Below, piece by piece: positions 1 through 8,174 of a DNA stretch of 64,000 nucleotides. Every line of letters begins with the position of its first letter. The first letter of the stretch is position 1. The notes under the pieces are model-generated. The model worked only from the letters and a program-made list of their open reading frames with translations. It was not told where the DNA came from and searched no databases. Location of the stretch: contig JARBTX010000004.1 in the NCBI GenBank assembly GCA_029239975.1, positions 1 to 64,000 of the forward strand, in the 5' to 3' direction. Source of the stretch: Anaerocolumna sp. GTDB taxonomy: Bacteria; Bacillota; Clostridia; Lachnospirales; Lachnospiraceae. The position numbers were made by a program, and so were the translations under genes.

Positions 1-435
1 AGAATAGATCATGATGTGACAGCTACCATCGAATCCTGTTTAGCAGTAGAAGAAATGCTTGAAATAGAAATATGCAAGAATTTATTTTTATGCAATTCAC
101 AAAAAACTCAGTTTTATCTCTTAATGATGCCAGGTAATAAAAAACTTAAAACTGGTGAATTAAGTAAACAAATTGGTTCATCTAGATTATCCTTTGCTTC
201 TGCTGAGTATATGGAAGAATTCTTAAAATTAACACCTGGTTCTGTTAGTATCTTAGGATTAATGAACGACCAGGAATCAAAAGTAAAACTACTAATCGAC
301 CGTGATGTGCTACGCGATGAATACATTGGATGTCATCCATGCATAAATACATCCAGCTTAAAAATTAAAATAACTGATATTATAGAAAAATTTTTACCTT
401 TTATAAAACATGATATAACAATTGTGGATTTATAA
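1..435 (+). CDS. Prolyl-tRNA editing protein (PrdX/YbaK family), 5' end cut by window
   Basis: The frame is open from base 1, so the ORF-track GTG start at 16 is only the first start codon inside the window; the true start lies upstream. The visible residues match the C-terminal half of the YbaK/ProRS-editing fold: KNLFLCN, LSKQIGSSRLSFAS, LTPGSVSILGLMND and a late GCHPCIN. In this family the free-standing protein removes alanine mischarged on tRNA-Pro in the cytoplasm. The FASxE...LTPGSV...LxND pattern fits well. It ends at a TAA about 150 bp before the next gene on the same strand. The choice between PrdX and a broader YbaK-type deacylase cannot be settled without the N-terminus. Confidence 0.85.
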   Translation, partial: RIDHDVTATIESCLAVEEMLEIEICKNLFLCNSQKTQFYLLMMPGNKKLKTGELSKQIGSSRLSFASAEYMEEFLKLTPGSVSILGLMNDQESKVKLLIDRDVLRDEYIGCHPCINTSSLKIKITDIIEKFLPFIKHDITIVDL

Positions 436-586
436 ATGATAAAGTTGTCATATTACTGTTAAGTTAACGGTATAATAAGATAGTACAATCATTACTTCAA
501 AAAATTGCACAAAAGATTCAGATGGAATTTTAAATTAAATGAAATAATAAAAAAGGATAGATTGCTTATAATGCAAAGGTGGGATT

Positions 587-1045
587 ATGAAAATATTAGT
601 AGATGCTGATGCTTGCCCAGTAAAACAAATAGTAGAACGAATTGCGAAACAACTTGATATACCTGTTATTATGGTTATAGATACTAGCCATATATTAGAA
701 TCTGAATATAGCAAAATAATTCAAGTTAGCAAAGCTCCTGATGCAGTTGATATCGCATTGATTAATCGTACAGAATCTGGAGATATTGTTGTAACACAAG
801 ACTATGGGGTAGCATCTATGGCTTTGGGGAAACGTGCTCATGCTATTAATCAAAATGGAAAATATTATACGGAAGAAAATATAGATTTATTAATGTTTGA
901 ACGCCATATATCTAAAAAACAAAGAAGAGCCGGTGGTCGCACCAGCTCTATGAAAAAACGCTCTAAATTAGATGATGAACATTTTGAAGCTGCATTTTTT
1001 GATCTGTGCAAGCGGAATCAAAGGGTAAAATCAGCTGAAGTATAA
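587..1045 (+). CDS. YaiI/YqxD family protein (UPF0178)
   Basis: A complete 152-residue protein of normal family length. It begins with ILVDADACPV, the diagnostic start of the YaiI/YqxD (DUF188) family, which has a PIN-like fold with conserved acidic residues. Later family blocks are visible (VTQDYGVAS, RRAGGRTSSMKKR). An AAAGGTGGG ribosome site lies just upstream of the ATG. The biochemical role of the family is not established, although a nuclease-like fold is expected. The last 28 bases overlap the 3' end of the convergent dppDF gene, so the two mRNAs share complementary tails. No terminator is visible between them. Confidence 0.9.
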   Translation: MKILVDADACPVKQIVERIAKQLDIPVIMVIDTSHILESEYSKIIQVSKAPDAVDIALINRTESGDIVVTQDYGVASMALGKRAHAINQNGKYYTEENIDLLMFERHISKKQRRAGGRTSSMKKRSKLDDEHFEAAFFDLCKRNQRVKSAEV

Positions 1046-2775
1046 GTTAATGCAGCATCTAATAGTTTTTTGCTATAAGGATGTTTTGGACTATTGTATA
1101 ATTCCTCTATTTTAGCATACTCCACGATTTTTCCTTGATACATAACACATACTTCATTACACATTTCTCTTATTACATTCAAATCATGTGATATAAATAG
1201 ATACGTTAATTTGTATTCTTTCTGCAGTTTCTTAAGCAGTTCTAAAATCTGAGCTTGAACAGTGACATCTAAGGCAGATACAGGTTCATCTAATACAATA
1301 AACTTAGAATTCTGTATGAGTGCTACTCCAATTGCAACTCTCTGTCTTTGTCCTCCACTTAATTGGGACAAGTATCTATCTGCATGCTGATTTGTCAAAC
1401 CAATTTCATTTAAAATGGATTGTACTTTCTTTTGTCGATCAGATTTGGCTATACCTGCTAATTTTAAGGGTTCTTCTAATATCCATCCTACTTTTTTAAC
1501 AGGATTTAAACTTCCATAAGGATCTTGGAATACCATCTGTGGTTTTAAATCTTTGCATATAATTTCACCTGATTTATCCTTTATTAGTCCTACCACAGCC
1601 TTAGCAAGTGTAGACTTTCCACTTCCACTTTCCCCTACAATTCCAAGTATATCCCCTTCTTTTATGGAAAACGAAACTTGATTTACCACTTCTTTTTTAT
1701 ATTTTTTAGAAAATAGCTTTCTTGATTTCTCGTAATAAAAGACGCTTAAATCTTTTACAGTTAGTAAAAAATTTCCATCTAGTTTCTCAGCTGTAATGTT
1801 ACTTTTATTTATGGGGGCTTCGTTCCTAATAAGGTCTTTGTCTTTATTAATTAAAAACTCTTTATTATTTATAAGTTCTTTATTATTTATAAGTTCTTTA
1901 TTGTCTATAAGTTCTTTATTGTCTATAAGTTCTTTATTATCTGTATCACCATTATTAGTATTTACTTTTGTTCTTTCTTTATTAAGATATGATGCTTCGA
2001 TTAACTTTTTTGTATACTCATTCGATGGTGATGTAAATAATTCACGAACCCCTTTATCTTCCACAATATGACCATTTTGCATTACAATGGCTCTCTCACA
2101 AATATGTTTCACTACACCCAAATCATGTGAAATAAGTATTACAGCAGTATTATAGGTTTCATTCATAGTCTTAATTAATGTAAGGATTTTTGCTTGTGTC
2201 GTAACATCTAATGCAGTCGTTGGCTCATCTGCAATCAAAAGTTTTGGCTTACAAATCATCGCCATAGCTATCATCACTCTTTGACGCATGCCACCTGATA
2301 ATTGATGCGGATACTTAAAATATAGGTTTTCTGTGTCGTTTAAGCCGGCTTCTATTAGGGCATTTAATACTTTCTTCTTTCTCTCTGCCTGGCTAAGATT
2401 TGGTTCATGTAACAACAACATCTCTTCCACTTGATAACCGACAGTCATCAACGGATTAAGTGAAGTCATTGGCTCTTGGAATATCATCGCCATCTGAGTG
2501 CCTTTTAGTTCCCTGTAGTCTTTCGAATCTATTTTAGATAAGTCTTTTTTATCAAACATTATAGTTCCATTTAAAATAATTGCTTCTTTTGATAATAACC
2601 CCATAATTGATAGAGCTGTCATTGTTTTACCTGAACCCGATTCACCAACAATACCAATTATTTCACCTGTATTTACTTGAAAGGATATAGTATCAACTAC
2701 CTTTGTTATTTCTTCGTTTTGTCTAAAACCAATAGATAACTGATTGACATTTAGTAACGTATTTTCATAATCCAC
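1018..2775 (-). CDS. Fused peptide/nickel ABC transporter ATPase (DppD-DppF type)
   Basis: 585 residues carrying two full ABC ATPase domains of the OppD/OppF type in one chain. The first has Walker A GESGSGKT near residue 45, signature LSGGMRQRV and Walker B LLIADEPTT. The second starts near residue 345 with GESGSGKS, LSGGQRQRV and FIVLDEPVS. It energises the DppB/DppC pore in the cytoplasm. In most species these are two proteins; here they are joined by a hydrophilic linker (about 270-330) built on a repeated NKELID/NKELIN hexapeptide. Start is GTG (MDYENT) after a GGAAAGGAAG ribosome site. It is the last gene of dppA-B-C-DF, 21 bp after dppC. A fusion of distinct DppD and DppF halves is clear because the halves differ in sequence. 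Confidence 0.93.
   Translation of the reverse strand: MDYENTLLNVNQLSIGFRQNEEITKVVDTISFQVNTGEIIGIVGESGSGKTMTALSIMGLLSKEAIILNGTIMFDKKDLSKIDSKDYRELKGTQMAMIFQEPMTSLNPLMTVGYQVEEMLLLHEPNLSQAERKKKVLNALIEAGLNDTENLYFKYPHQLSGGMRQRVMIAMAMICKPKLLIADEPTTALDVTTQAKILTLIKTMNETYNTAVILISHDLGVVKHICERAIVMQNGHIVEDKGVRELFTSPSNEYTKKLIEASYLNKERTKVNTNNGDTDNKELIDNKELIDNKELINNKELINNKEFLINKDKDLIRNEAPINKSNITAEKLDGNFLLTVKDLSVFYYEKSRKLFSKKYKKEVVNQVSFSIKEGDILGIVGESGSGKSTLAKAVVGLIKDKSGEIICKDLKPQMVFQDPYGSLNPVKKVGWILEEPLKLAGIAKSDRQKKVQSILNEIGLTNQHADRYLSQLSGGQRQRVAIGVALIQNSKFIVLDEPVSALDVTVQAQILELLKKLQKEYKLTYLFISHDLNVIREMCNEVCVMYQGKIVEYAKIEELYNSPKHPYSKKLLDAALTYTSADFTL
1858..1943. repeat. 18-bp tandem repeat inside dppDF linker
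   Basis: About 4.5 head-to-tail copies of an 18-bp unit (TTCTTTATTATTTATAAG, with TATT/TGTC variants), in frame with the gene. It encodes NKELID/NKELIN in the linker between the two ATPase domains. Because 18 is a multiple of three, copy-number change would lengthen or shorten the linker without frameshift. Confidence 0.85.
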
Positions 2776-2796
2776 TCTATCACTTCCTTTCCTTAT

Positions 2797-3585
2797 CTAC
2801 TTATGCTCATTTACCAAACTAAAACCTAACACTGTTAATACAATCATAATACCAGGTGCTAATGCATACCAAGGTGCTGTTAATAGGAACGATTGGGCTT
2901 CTGACAACATTCTACCAAGACTTGCATCTGGTGGCTGAACACCTAATTGCAAATAACTCATGCCAGATTCCGCCAATACTGCATTATTAAATCCGATTGT
3001 TATAGCTGATAAAAGAATTGGTTTGGTATTAGGGAATATATGCACAAACATAATTCGAAGGTCACTTGCTCCCATTAGCTTTGCATTTTTTACAAAATCC
3101 ATTTGCTTTAATGTGATATATTCACTACGTACTACCCTAGCAAAACTAGGGATAAAAATAATGCCTAATGCAATGATAACATTATATTTACCAGGTCCTA
3201 ATATACTAACCATAACCAAAGCTAATAAAATACTTGGAAATGAAGTTAAACCATCATTGATTCTCATAAGCACTTCATCTAACCACCCACCATAGTAACC
3301 TGTAATTGCTCCAACTATAGTTCCACCGATTGCACCGATTGCTACCGTTAAAATAGCAACAAAAAAAGTGGTTTTTGCACCTGTCATAACACGACTTACA
3401 ATATCCCTTCCAAAATTATCAGTTCCAAAAGGGTGTTTTAAGCTTGGTGCAGCATTTTTAATTGCTCCGTTCATTTCATTGGGATCATAGGGTGTATAAA
3501 ACATTCCTACTAATACAAAGAGAAGAACTAAGCTTAATATTATGATACCTATTAAAAAATTACTATTTAATTTTCTATTTCTCAC
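2797..3585 (-). CDS. Peptide/nickel ABC transporter permease (DppC-like)
   Basis: 262 residues from the preferred GTG start (RNRKLNSN...), chosen because AAGGAG sits six bases upstream; the ORF-track TTG start would place that ribosome site inside the coding region. The features are those of DppC/OppC permeases: an N-terminal membrane segment, the extracytoplasmic PFGTDNFGRDIVSR motif, several membrane helices and an EAA-type loop (KNAKLMGASDLRIMFVHIFP) that docks to the ATPase. It ends in LVNEHK. It lies directly downstream of dppB, with the ribosome site close to the dppB stop, so the two are probably translationally coupled. Substrate specificity (di/oligopeptide, nickel or a sugar) cannot be read from the sequence. 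Confidence 0.93.
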   Translation of the reverse strand: MRNRKLNSNFLIGIIILSLVLLFVLVGMFYTPYDPNEMNGAIKNAAPSLKHPFGTDNFGRDIVSRVMTGAKTTFFVAILTVAIGAIGGTIVGAITGYYGGWLDEVLMRINDGLTSFPSILLALVMVSILGPGKYNVIIALGIIFIPSFARVVRSEYITLKQMDFVKNAKLMGASDLRIMFVHIFPNTKPILLSAITIGFNNAVLAESGMSYLQLGVQPPDASLGRMLSEAQSFLLTAPWYALAPGIMIVLTVLGFSLVNEHK

Positions 3586-3610
3586 GCTTTTCTCCTTATG
3601 TATCCACAAT

Positions 3611-4549
3611 TTAAACTCGAACTCTAGGATCTATCCACTGATATATCATATCAACGATAAAGTTAACCACAATTACTACTGCTGCAATATATAGAATAAT
3701 GGTTTGAACCACCGCATAATCACGGTTAGATATGGCAAGAACCAATAAATTCCCTAATCCAGGTAATGAAAAAACTTGTTCTATAATGATACTACCAGCA
3801 AGGACATCAGCAGTAATCATTCCTAAAAATGTAATAACAGGTATAAATGCATTTTTTAATACATGACGATACAAAATTACATTTTCCAAATTACCTTTAC
3901 TTCTAGCAGTACGAACATAATCTAATTTTAATTGTCTTAATAAGGAACTTCTTAAGAATTTTACTACCATGGCAATTTTAGGGATGGCAATTGCAAAAGC
4001 AGGAAACATCAGGTATCTTATGGAACCTATTATATCATCCTTTGGATTTACAAATCTTCCTGGAATAAACCATTTTAGTAAAATACCAAAAACCAATGTT
4101 ATTATTATTCCTAGAAAAAATGGTGGTATTGCCATTGCTGCGTGTGTAAACAATGTAATGATTCGGTCTATACTTCCTTCTTCTTTCTTCGCAGATACTA
4201 TACCTAAAGGAATGGATATTACCACAATAATTATCATAGAAAGTACTGCAAGCCAGATAGTAACTGGTAATCTGTCTTGTATCAACTGGCTAACTGGCAT
4301 ATTAAATCTTGCTGACTCACCAAAGTCACCATGTAAAGTTCCACCAATCCAGTTAAAATATCTTACTATTACATTCTCATTTAATCCCATTTGCTCTCTT
4401 AATGCTTCGATTGCTTCTTTTGTTGCTGATGTACCAAGTGACGTAACCGCACTATCCCCTGGAATAATCTGAAATGCAAGAAATGTAATAAACGTTACAA
4501 GTAAGAGAGTGATTATTAATGTTGCTATTTTTTTAACTATGTACTTCAA
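3611..4549 (-). CDS. Peptide/nickel ABC transporter permease (DppB-like)
   Basis: 312 residues, normal for DppB. The start is TTG (MKYIVKKIATL) seven bases after AAAGGAGA. The first membrane helix runs straight into FQIIPGDSA, a hallmark of the DppB N-terminus, followed by LNENVIVRYFNWIGG and GDFGES. The EAA loop is RTARSKGNLENVILYRHVLKNA, with a C-terminal DPRVRV. It forms the transmembrane pore with DppC. The upstream gap to dppA is unusually long (about 570 bp) and filled with hairpin repeats, so permease expression is probably set apart from that of the binding protein. Confidence 0.94.
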   Translation of the reverse strand: MKYIVKKIATLIITLLLVTFITFLAFQIIPGDSAVTSLGTSATKEAIEALREQMGLNENVIVRYFNWIGGTLHGDFGESARFNMPVSQLIQDRLPVTIWLAVLSMIIIVVISIPLGIVSAKKEEGSIDRIITLFTHAAMAIPPFFLGIIITLVFGILLKWFIPGRFVNPKDDIIGSIRYLMFPAFAIAIPKIAMVVKFLRSSLLRQLKLDYVRTARSKGNLENVILYRHVLKNAFIPVITFLGMITADVLAGSIIIEQVFSLPGLGNLLVLAISNRDYAVVQTIILYIAAVVIVVNFIVDMIYQWIDPRVRV

Positions 4550-4618
4550 CTAAAAATCTCCTTTCATGTAACATAATATATTTTTGACGTTTACGAAACT
4601 ATAAAGTTTATCAAATTG

Positions 4619-4699
4619 ATTATACAACATATACGAATTTTCTAGCTTCAGATGCTCAAACCGGCAAGATTCAGCTAGAAACAAGTATATATTGTATAA
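4619..4699. repeat. Hairpin repeat, family A, diverged copy in opposite orientation
   Basis: An 80-bp inverted repeat: outer arms TTATACAACATATAC / GTATATATTGTATAA (one mismatch) and inner arms TTTCTAGCT / AGCTAGAAA. Its core (AGCTTCAGATGC...GGCAAGATT) aligns with the reverse complement of the two copies at 4836 and 4995. It is therefore a third, older, inverted member of the same family. Confidence 0.75.
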
Positions 4700-4835
4700 G
4701 CAATAAGTACATCTATGATGTTTCGCAATAAAAACATAATACATTTGACAATTATGAAACGATAAAGATATTACAAATAACCTTTACCGTTTTATAATAG
4801 CCAAAGTTTTATATCATACTCAAAGACTAGGTTTT

Positions 4836-4924
4836 ATATATCGTGCAGTTAATATAATTTTCAAGCTAAATCTTGCCCGTAGGGCAACTGAAGCTTGAAA
4901 ATTCATATTAACCGTATGATATAT
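4836..4924. repeat. Hairpin repeat, family A, copy 1
   Basis: An 89-bp near-complete inverted repeat. The outer arms ATATATCGTGCAGTTAATAT and ATATTAACCGTATGATATAT differ only by transitions that would still pair as G-U in RNA. The middle arms TTTCAAGCT / AGCTTGAAA are perfect, and the apex is TTGCCC-GTA-GGGCAA. It is repeated 159 bp downstream with its flanks (AATAAACTACATT..TTTCACAAT). Confidence 0.85.
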
Positions 4925-4994
4925 TCAATAAACTACATTGTTTCACAATAACCAAACATTACATGGCACTTGTGAAATTCAAAGACTTGGTTTT

Positions 4995-5083
4995 ATATAT
5001 CATGCAGTTAATATAATTTTCAAGCTGAATCTTGCCCGTAGGGCAACTGAAGCTTGAAAATTCATATTAACTACATGATATAT
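4995..5083. repeat. Hairpin repeat, family A, copy 2
   Basis: Second direct copy of the 89-bp hairpin at 4836, identical at the apex (TTGCCCGTAGGGCAA) and inner arms, with a few transitions in the outer arms that preserve pairing. It sits about 40 bp from the stop codon of dppA, as REP-type hairpins often do downstream of binding-protein genes. Confidence 0.85.
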
Positions 5084-5123
5084 TCAATAAACTACATTAT
5101 TTCACAATTGCCAACCAACACCT

Positions 5124-6692
5124 CTATTCAGTGAAATACACACTTGCCATATCTTGTACATAAACAGGATAGAATGTATATCCACCTAATTTTTTGTTCA
5201 CTGCAACCAATAATGCTGGGTCTTGAATATAAACGGATGCTGCATCATTTGCAAGAATAGTTTGTAAATCCTTATAATAATTGACTTTTTCTTCCTCATT
5301 TACTGTTGCAATTGCTTTATTAAATACATCATCAAACTCAGGATTATTATAATTTAAGAAATTATTATCTGCTTTCGAATTATATCTTTCTAAAACATCT
5401 CTTGCAGCTAATTTTGCATCCAAACCTATGATGGTAGCTTCATAATTTCGTCCAACATATACATCACTAATCCAGCTAGCCCATTCAACCTGGCTAATCT
5501 TTGCAGTAATTCCAACTTGTTTTAATTGCTCTACAATTACCTGAGCAGTATCTACGTGGAATTTATAGTTAGATGGAACTGTGATTGTAAAAGTAAATCC
5601 ATCCGCATATCCAGCTTCTGCTAACAAATCTTTTGCTTTTTGTACATCATATGGATACAAATTCTCTAAGCCTTCTTTAAAATATTTTGTAAATGCAGTA
5701 AACATATTACTGCCGATTATACTACCTTTACCACCAGCTACCATATCAATGATTGCTTGTTTATCAATTGCATAACTTAATGCTTGGCGAACCTTTGGAT
5801 TATTAAATGGCTCTACTTTATTATTTAAAAATAATGCTTGAACAAGGTTCATATTACCTTCTAAAATATTAAAGGTTCCTGATAATTGTGTTGCTTGATT
5901 ATCTGTAAGATAAGGGAATATATCAAGGGATCCAGCTTGCAATTCTAAGATTGCGGAATCTGCATTGGATACAATTTTAAAGGTTACCTTATCTAAGTAT
6001 GCTTTTCCTGCACCATAATAGTCTTCATTTTTTTCTACCACAAAACTTTCTAGTGGTGTATAGGATACAAATTTGAAAGGACCTGTTCCAACAGGCGCCT
6101 TGTCTTGATTTTCATAATTCATAGGAATAATAGCAGAAGTTAAATAACCAATTAATTCTGTATCTGCTTCCTTTAAAATTACTTCCACAGTAGATTCATC
6201 CACTTTTTTAACGTCTGAAACGTTAGAAAGCGCCGATTCCACTACAACAGAAGGGTCTGTTGCTTCTAGTAAACCGGCGCATCTTTTTAATGAATATGCG
6301 ATGTCGTCAGCTGTTACTAATTGTCCATTATGAAACTTAACATCTGGGCGAAGTTTAAATGTATAAACTTTACCATCTGTTGATATCTCATAACTTTCTG
6401 CAACAGCCGGAACTAAATTACCATCTTTGTCAGGCTTAACTAGGCCTTCAAAAACATTGAATAAGACTTCTTTAGTTCCTGCCGCAACTGCTTTGTGTGG
6501 GTCAAGACTATCTAGATCTTGTGAAATTCCTACAACTACGGAACCACCATTTATTGGTTCCTGTGAAGACGTATCATCTGCAGGAGTTTTCCCATCATTC
6601 GTGCTGCTCTTATCACCTCCACATCCGTAGAGTGTAATAGATAGTAATAGAATCATGAGTATGAACAAAGTGAAATGGTTTCTCTTCTTCAT
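5124..6692 (-). CDS. ABC transporter solute-binding lipoprotein, family 5 (DppA/OppA type)
   Basis: 522 residues, starting with a lipoprotein signal (ITLYGCGGDK) whose cysteine at about residue 24 would be lipidated, followed by a Ser/Thr/Asp-rich spacer. The mature part has the family-5 layout: GGSVVVGISQDLDSLDPHKA, TADDIAYSLKR, VGTGPFKFVSY and FNNPKVRQALSYAIDKQAI. It captures substrate outside the membrane and delivers it to DppBC. An AAGGAGG ribosome site precedes the ATG. It is separated from the permeases by the family A hairpins, which may stabilise the dppA message over the downstream part, as REP elements do for malE. Family 5 also includes nickel and sugar binders, so peptide specificity is only the default. 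Confidence 0.93.
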   Translation of the reverse strand: MKKRNHFTLFILMILLLSITLYGCGGDKSSTNDGKTPADDTSSQEPINGGSVVVGISQDLDSLDPHKAVAAGTKEVLFNVFEGLVKPDKDGNLVPAVAESYEISTDGKVYTFKLRPDVKFHNGQLVTADDIAYSLKRCAGLLEATDPSVVVESALSNVSDVKKVDESTVEVILKEADTELIGYLTSAIIPMNYENQDKAPVGTGPFKFVSYTPLESFVVEKNEDYYGAGKAYLDKVTFKIVSNADSAILELQAGSLDIFPYLTDNQATQLSGTFNILEGNMNLVQALFLNNKVEPFNNPKVRQALSYAIDKQAIIDMVAGGKGSIIGSNMFTAFTKYFKEGLENLYPYDVQKAKDLLAEAGYADGFTFTITVPSNYKFHVDTAQVIVEQLKQVGITAKISQVEWASWISDVYVGRNYEATIIGLDAKLAARDVLERYNSKADNNFLNYNNPEFDDVFNKAIATVNEEEKVNYYKDLQTILANDAASVYIQDPALLVAVNKKLGGYTFYPVYVQDMASVYFTE

Positions 6693-6783
6693 GAAAACTC
6701 CTCCTTATGAAATTTTATACTTTATATTATACGCAATTTTTAATATTTGCAAGGCGTAATTTAATTTTTTTTAATTTTATATT

Positions 6784-8103
6784 CTATTTTACCATGCCTC
6801 TTCTAAGTAAAATGCTATCATTCGGAAAATTTGTACTAGTTACTGCTAACAAATAATCCTCATAACTTAATAATCCATTCCAGTTACTGCAATACCCATC
6901 TGGAGTATCAAAAGGACTCGTACTAGGCAAAAACTCAGTTCCAGCATTATCCGTTGATATCATTACTTTCATTTTCGAATAACCGTCTCCTGTAAGTGTT
7001 GCATCTTCATCTGTTTGGAATGAAACAGCTAGTTTTCCATTGTTTAATTTTACTATGTATGGCGCTCCTGCTTTTTTAGTGAGTTTATTTGGCACATAGA
7101 TATTTTCTAATTTATCACTCCAATCTTTTCCATCAGGTGATGTTTTCATCTGAATAATAAACTCATAGGAAGGATGTAGTGATGTTGATTCAATTACCAT
7201 TGCGTATGTATGATCATCAAGCTCACACCACACCGGCATACCATCTCGTGAATAGGTTTTGGTGCCATCTGACGCAATTATTTTTTCACTCCATGTTTTT
7301 CCACCCCATACCTTAAATTCTATATTTTGTTGTCTATTATTCTTAACTACGTTTAAACTGTCATTGGCATAAAATACCGCAACTTCTTTGCCGATGAATC
7401 CAATCTGTGGTTCATAAACACCACCAATTCCACTCTCTTCCGCCACAATGGAATGAGGTTCCCAGGTTTCTCCACCATCTTTACTTACATTAATTCGTAT
7501 AGATGAATAATATTCTTCTCCATTTAAAACATTTGCACGATATGCGAGCCAGATGTCACCATTATCTAATTCTATAAAATTAGCATTGGCACAATCATAT
7601 TCCGGATAATTTGTTCCTTTTATTGCTTTTTCACTCCAGGTTATCCCTCCATCTTTGCTTGAAACAATCTTTATAACTGCTCTTCCACCGTCTTCGTTGG
7701 TATCAAAGCCACAAAGAATTGTTCCATCTTTTAACTTGTACATTCTTGGATACCAAACTCCACCCTTATTCGGTTTATATACCGTAATTGTTTCTTTCTC
7801 CCACTTTATTCCTGTCTCTAACATAGTATCACTCTCATCCTTTTTATCATTTATTATTGAATTGCTTTGTTCTTTATCTTGCTGTTTATTGTCTTTTTGT
7901 TCTTCGACTTGTTGTTCTTTGTCTTGTTCTTCATCTTGTTGTTCTTTCTGATTTATTATTCCATCTGTCTCTTGGTTAACAATATTATTGTTTAAAGAGC
8001 TCTTCATCTCTTTATTTGCACTTTTATTCCTACTACAACCGAAAAGAAGGACAACTATGGAACAAATTAACATTATTATATGTAGCTTTTTCGGTAATTT
8101 CAT
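6784..8103 (-). CDS. BNR-repeat (sialidase-like propeller) lipoprotein
   Basis: 439 residues. There is a lipobox (VLLFGCSRN) at about residue 23, then a roughly 60-residue spacer very rich in Gln, Glu, Asp and Lys, and then a six-bladed-propeller-type domain. Asp-box motifs are visible: SSKDGGITWSE, VSKDGGETWEP and SPDGKDWSD. The fold is shared by sialidases, GH93 exo-arabinanases and non-catalytic binding proteins. I see no sialidase RIP arginine motif, so activity is uncertain. It would sit on the outer face of the membrane. It lies between a chemoreceptor gene (71 bp upstream) and dppA (91 bp downstream) on the same strand, suggesting a shared substrate; that link is inference. Ribosome site AAAGGTAG. 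Confidence 0.75.
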   Translation of the reverse strand: MKLPKKLHIIMLICSIVVLLFGCSRNKSANKEMKSSLNNNIVNQETDGIINQKEQQDEEQDKEQQVEEQKDNKQQDKEQSNSIINDKKDESDTMLETGIKWEKETITVYKPNKGGVWYPRMYKLKDGTILCGFDTNEDGGRAVIKIVSSKDGGITWSEKAIKGTNYPEYDCANANFIELDNGDIWLAYRANVLNGEEYYSSIRINVSKDGGETWEPHSIVAEESGIGGVYEPQIGFIGKEVAVFYANDSLNVVKNNRQQNIEFKVWGGKTWSEKIIASDGTKTYSRDGMPVWCELDDHTYAMVIESTSLHPSYEFIIQMKTSPDGKDWSDKLENIYVPNKLTKKAGAPYIVKLNNGKLAVSFQTDEDATLTGDGYSKMKVMISTDNAGTEFLPSTSPFDTPDGYCSNWNGLLSYEDYLLAVTSTNFPNDSILLRRGMVK

Positions 8104-8174
8104 TAGGTTCTACCTTTCTATATGACCAAATGTTTAAACACTTTATTGTTTCCTTTATACTGTAGTTATTAACG

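Larger units (their letters stand above)
4550..5123. other. Repeat-filled spacer between dppA and dppB
   Basis: 574 bp with no credible gene. The 64-codon ORF here is a by-product of the repeat. It holds three large inverted-repeat hairpins described separately and the dppB ribosome site at its left end. No convincing sigma-A promoter facing dppB was recognised. Confidence 0.7.

Noticed and set aside
445-476. Promoter TTGTCA...TATAAT before the YaiI gene
   Set aside because: The 20-bp spacer is too long for a confident sigma-A promoter, although the -10 is perfect.
1796-2071. Ser/Leu-rich plus-strand ORF opposite dppDF
   Set aside because: Mirror frame of the 18-bp repeat inside a real gene.
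4550-4744. 64-codon minus-strand ORF between dppA and dppB
   Set aside because: Composed of the diverged family A hairpin and dppB leader; no ribosome site, no family signal; it contains the dppB Shine-Dalgarno.
6784-8103. True sialidase assignment
   Set aside because: Asp-boxes are present, but the RIP arginine motif and clear catalytic Tyr/Glu pattern were not identified, so only the fold is claimed.
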